From Bacillota bacterium (GTDB lineage: Bacteria; Bacillota; Clostridia; UBA1381), in contig JAJPXA010000184.1 in the NCBI GenBank assembly GCA_021205715.1, positions 1-6,611 on the forward strand: a stretch of DNA of 6,611 bases, read 5' to 3'. The notes under the pieces were generated by a model, which saw only the letters and a list, made by a program, of their open reading frames with translations, searched no databases and was not told the origin of the DNA. Made by a program: the position numbers and the translations under genes. Positions 6,010 through 6,611 of this stretch are shown in pieces; position 1 is the first letter of the stretch; the number at the start of each line of letters is the position of its first letter.

Positions 6010-6069
6010 TTGTATATGTTTTTCTTTTAGCGGCAGATTTATTTACGGTTAAAAGAAGCGCATATACGG
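6010..6069 (+). promoter_or_regulatory. long stem-loop in the rnc leader, candidate RNase III self-cleavage site
   Basis: GTATATG (6012-6018) pairs with CATATAC (6061-6067), and TTCTTTTA (6022-6029) with TAAAAGAA (6050-6057). The three bases between these blocks form two wobbles and one U-C mismatch. Wobbles at 6010-6011/6068-6069, a G-U pair 6030/6049 and a C-G pair 6031/6048 extend the helix to about 22 positions with a single mismatch and a 16-base loop. The 3' arm ends against the rnc ribosome binding site. In E. coli, RNase III cleaves a stem in its own leader to limit its synthesis; the same role here is inferred from position and shape only. Confidence 0.6.
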
Positions 6070-6082
6070 GAAGGATTTCATT

Positions 6083-6611
6083 ATGACATATGAGGAAAAA
6101 ATAGTAGGGCACGAGTACAAAAACCCCGAGCTTCTTTTTACCGCTCTCACTCACAGCTCCTACGCGAACGAGCATAAGATAAAGGATAACGAGCGCTTGG
6201 AATTTTTGGGTGACTCGGTTTTGAGCGTTATAATCAGCGATTATATTTTCAAGAAAATGGAAAATGTAGACGAGGGTGATTTAACGAAATTCCGCGCCTC
6301 GATAGTATGCGAGCAGGGTCTTGACGAAACGGCTAAGAAAATCTCTTTAAGCTCCATAATTCGGCTCGGAAAGGGCGAGGAAATGACCGGCGGACGAAAA
6401 CGAGCGTCAATTATATCGGACGCGTTCGAGGCGGTGCTGGCGTCGATTTATTTGGACGCGGGTCTTGAAACGGCGCGTGAATGGCTGTTGTCGCTTATGA
6501 GCGATTTGATTTCCGAGGTTCTTGACGGCAAAAAATACGGCGATTATAAGACTATGCTCCAGGATGCTAGACAAAATGGTCATATCGCAGCTGTAACGTC
6601 ACTCGTTATCG
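6083..6611 (+). CDS. rnc: RNase III, 5' part (cut by window end)
   Basis: Double-strand-specific endoribonuclease that processes rRNA precursors and cuts structured mRNAs. 176 residues are visible before the window ends; the full protein is usually about 220-240. The signature NERLEFLGDSVL (36-47) carries acidic site residues Glu37, Glu40 and Asp44. Glu64 lies in DEGDLTKFRAS, and Asp113 and Glu116 lie in SDAFEAVLASIYLDAG (112-127). These match the E. coli metal-binding residues E38, E41, D45, E65, D114 and E117. THSSYANE (23-30) is also typical. The C-terminal double-stranded-RNA-binding domain begins at about residue 154 with DYKTMLQD and is cut off. The N-terminus before THSSYA is a few residues shorter than in many homologues. 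AAGGA (6071-6075) lies 7 bases before ATG 6083. rnc downstream of acpP/fabF is a common linkage; smc and ftsY often follow in Firmicutes but lie outside the window. Confidence 0.95.
   Translation, partial: MTYEEKIVGHEYKNPELLFTALTHSSYANEHKIKDNERLEFLGDSVLSVIISDYIFKKMENVDEGDLTKFRASIVCEQGLDETAKKISLSSIIRLGKGEEMTGGRKRASIISDAFEAVLASIYLDAGLETAREWLLSLMSDLISEVLDGKKYGDYKTMLQDARQNGHIAAVTSLVI

Noticed and set aside
1..6611. Mobile element, CRISPR array, tRNA or other unusual system
   Set aside because: No spaced direct repeats, transposase or integrase motifs, or tRNA-like folds were seen; every long stretch is explained by housekeeping lipid genes and rnc.

Overview
This window holds a type II fatty-acid-synthesis and phospholipid-initiation cluster, all on the + strand, from a Gram-positive anaerobe of the Clostridia type. 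The evidence is a FapR repressor with its own operator, the flavin enoyl reductase FabK instead of FabI, strong AGGAGG-type ribosome binding sites, and plsX and rnc flanking the acpP region. Coding DNA is of intermediate GC with many GCG and GGC codons, while the spacers are strongly AT-rich. I would not name a genus.

Layout: 1-78 is a leader with a 17-bp FapR operator (36-52) and a possible -10 box. Then come fapR (79-621), plsX (638-1654), fabK (1654-2601), fabD (2603-3538), fabG (3564-4304), acpP (4372-4605), fabF (4712-5950) and the 5' part of rnc, RNase III (6083 to the window end). fapR to fabG is tightly packed: plsX and fabK overlap by one base, and fabK and fabD are one base apart. 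Three larger gaps remain. The 67-bp fabG-acpP gap is AT-rich and may hold a promoter. The 106-bp acpP-fabF gap holds a near-perfect 17-bp hairpin. The 132-bp fabF-rnc gap holds two hairpins, the second about 22 bp long and ending at the rnc ribosome binding site.

How the genes work together: FabD loads malonyl groups onto ACP (AcpP). FabF condenses, FabG reduces the keto group and FabK reduces the enoyl group. PlsX moves finished acyl chains from ACP to phosphate for phospholipid synthesis. FapR senses malonyl-CoA and represses from its operator. FabH (initiating synthase), FabZ (dehydratase) and acetyl-CoA carboxylase are not in the window. The absence of fabH between plsX and fabK, where relatives often carry it, is notable.

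I see no mobile element, CRISPR array, tRNA or rRNA, and no wholly new system. The points most worth checking are the long stem-loop before rnc (a candidate RNase III self-cleavage site), the non-terminator hairpin between acpP and fabF, the missing fabH, a FabG acidic residue suggesting NADH use, and substitutions in ligand-site motifs of FapR and PlsX.
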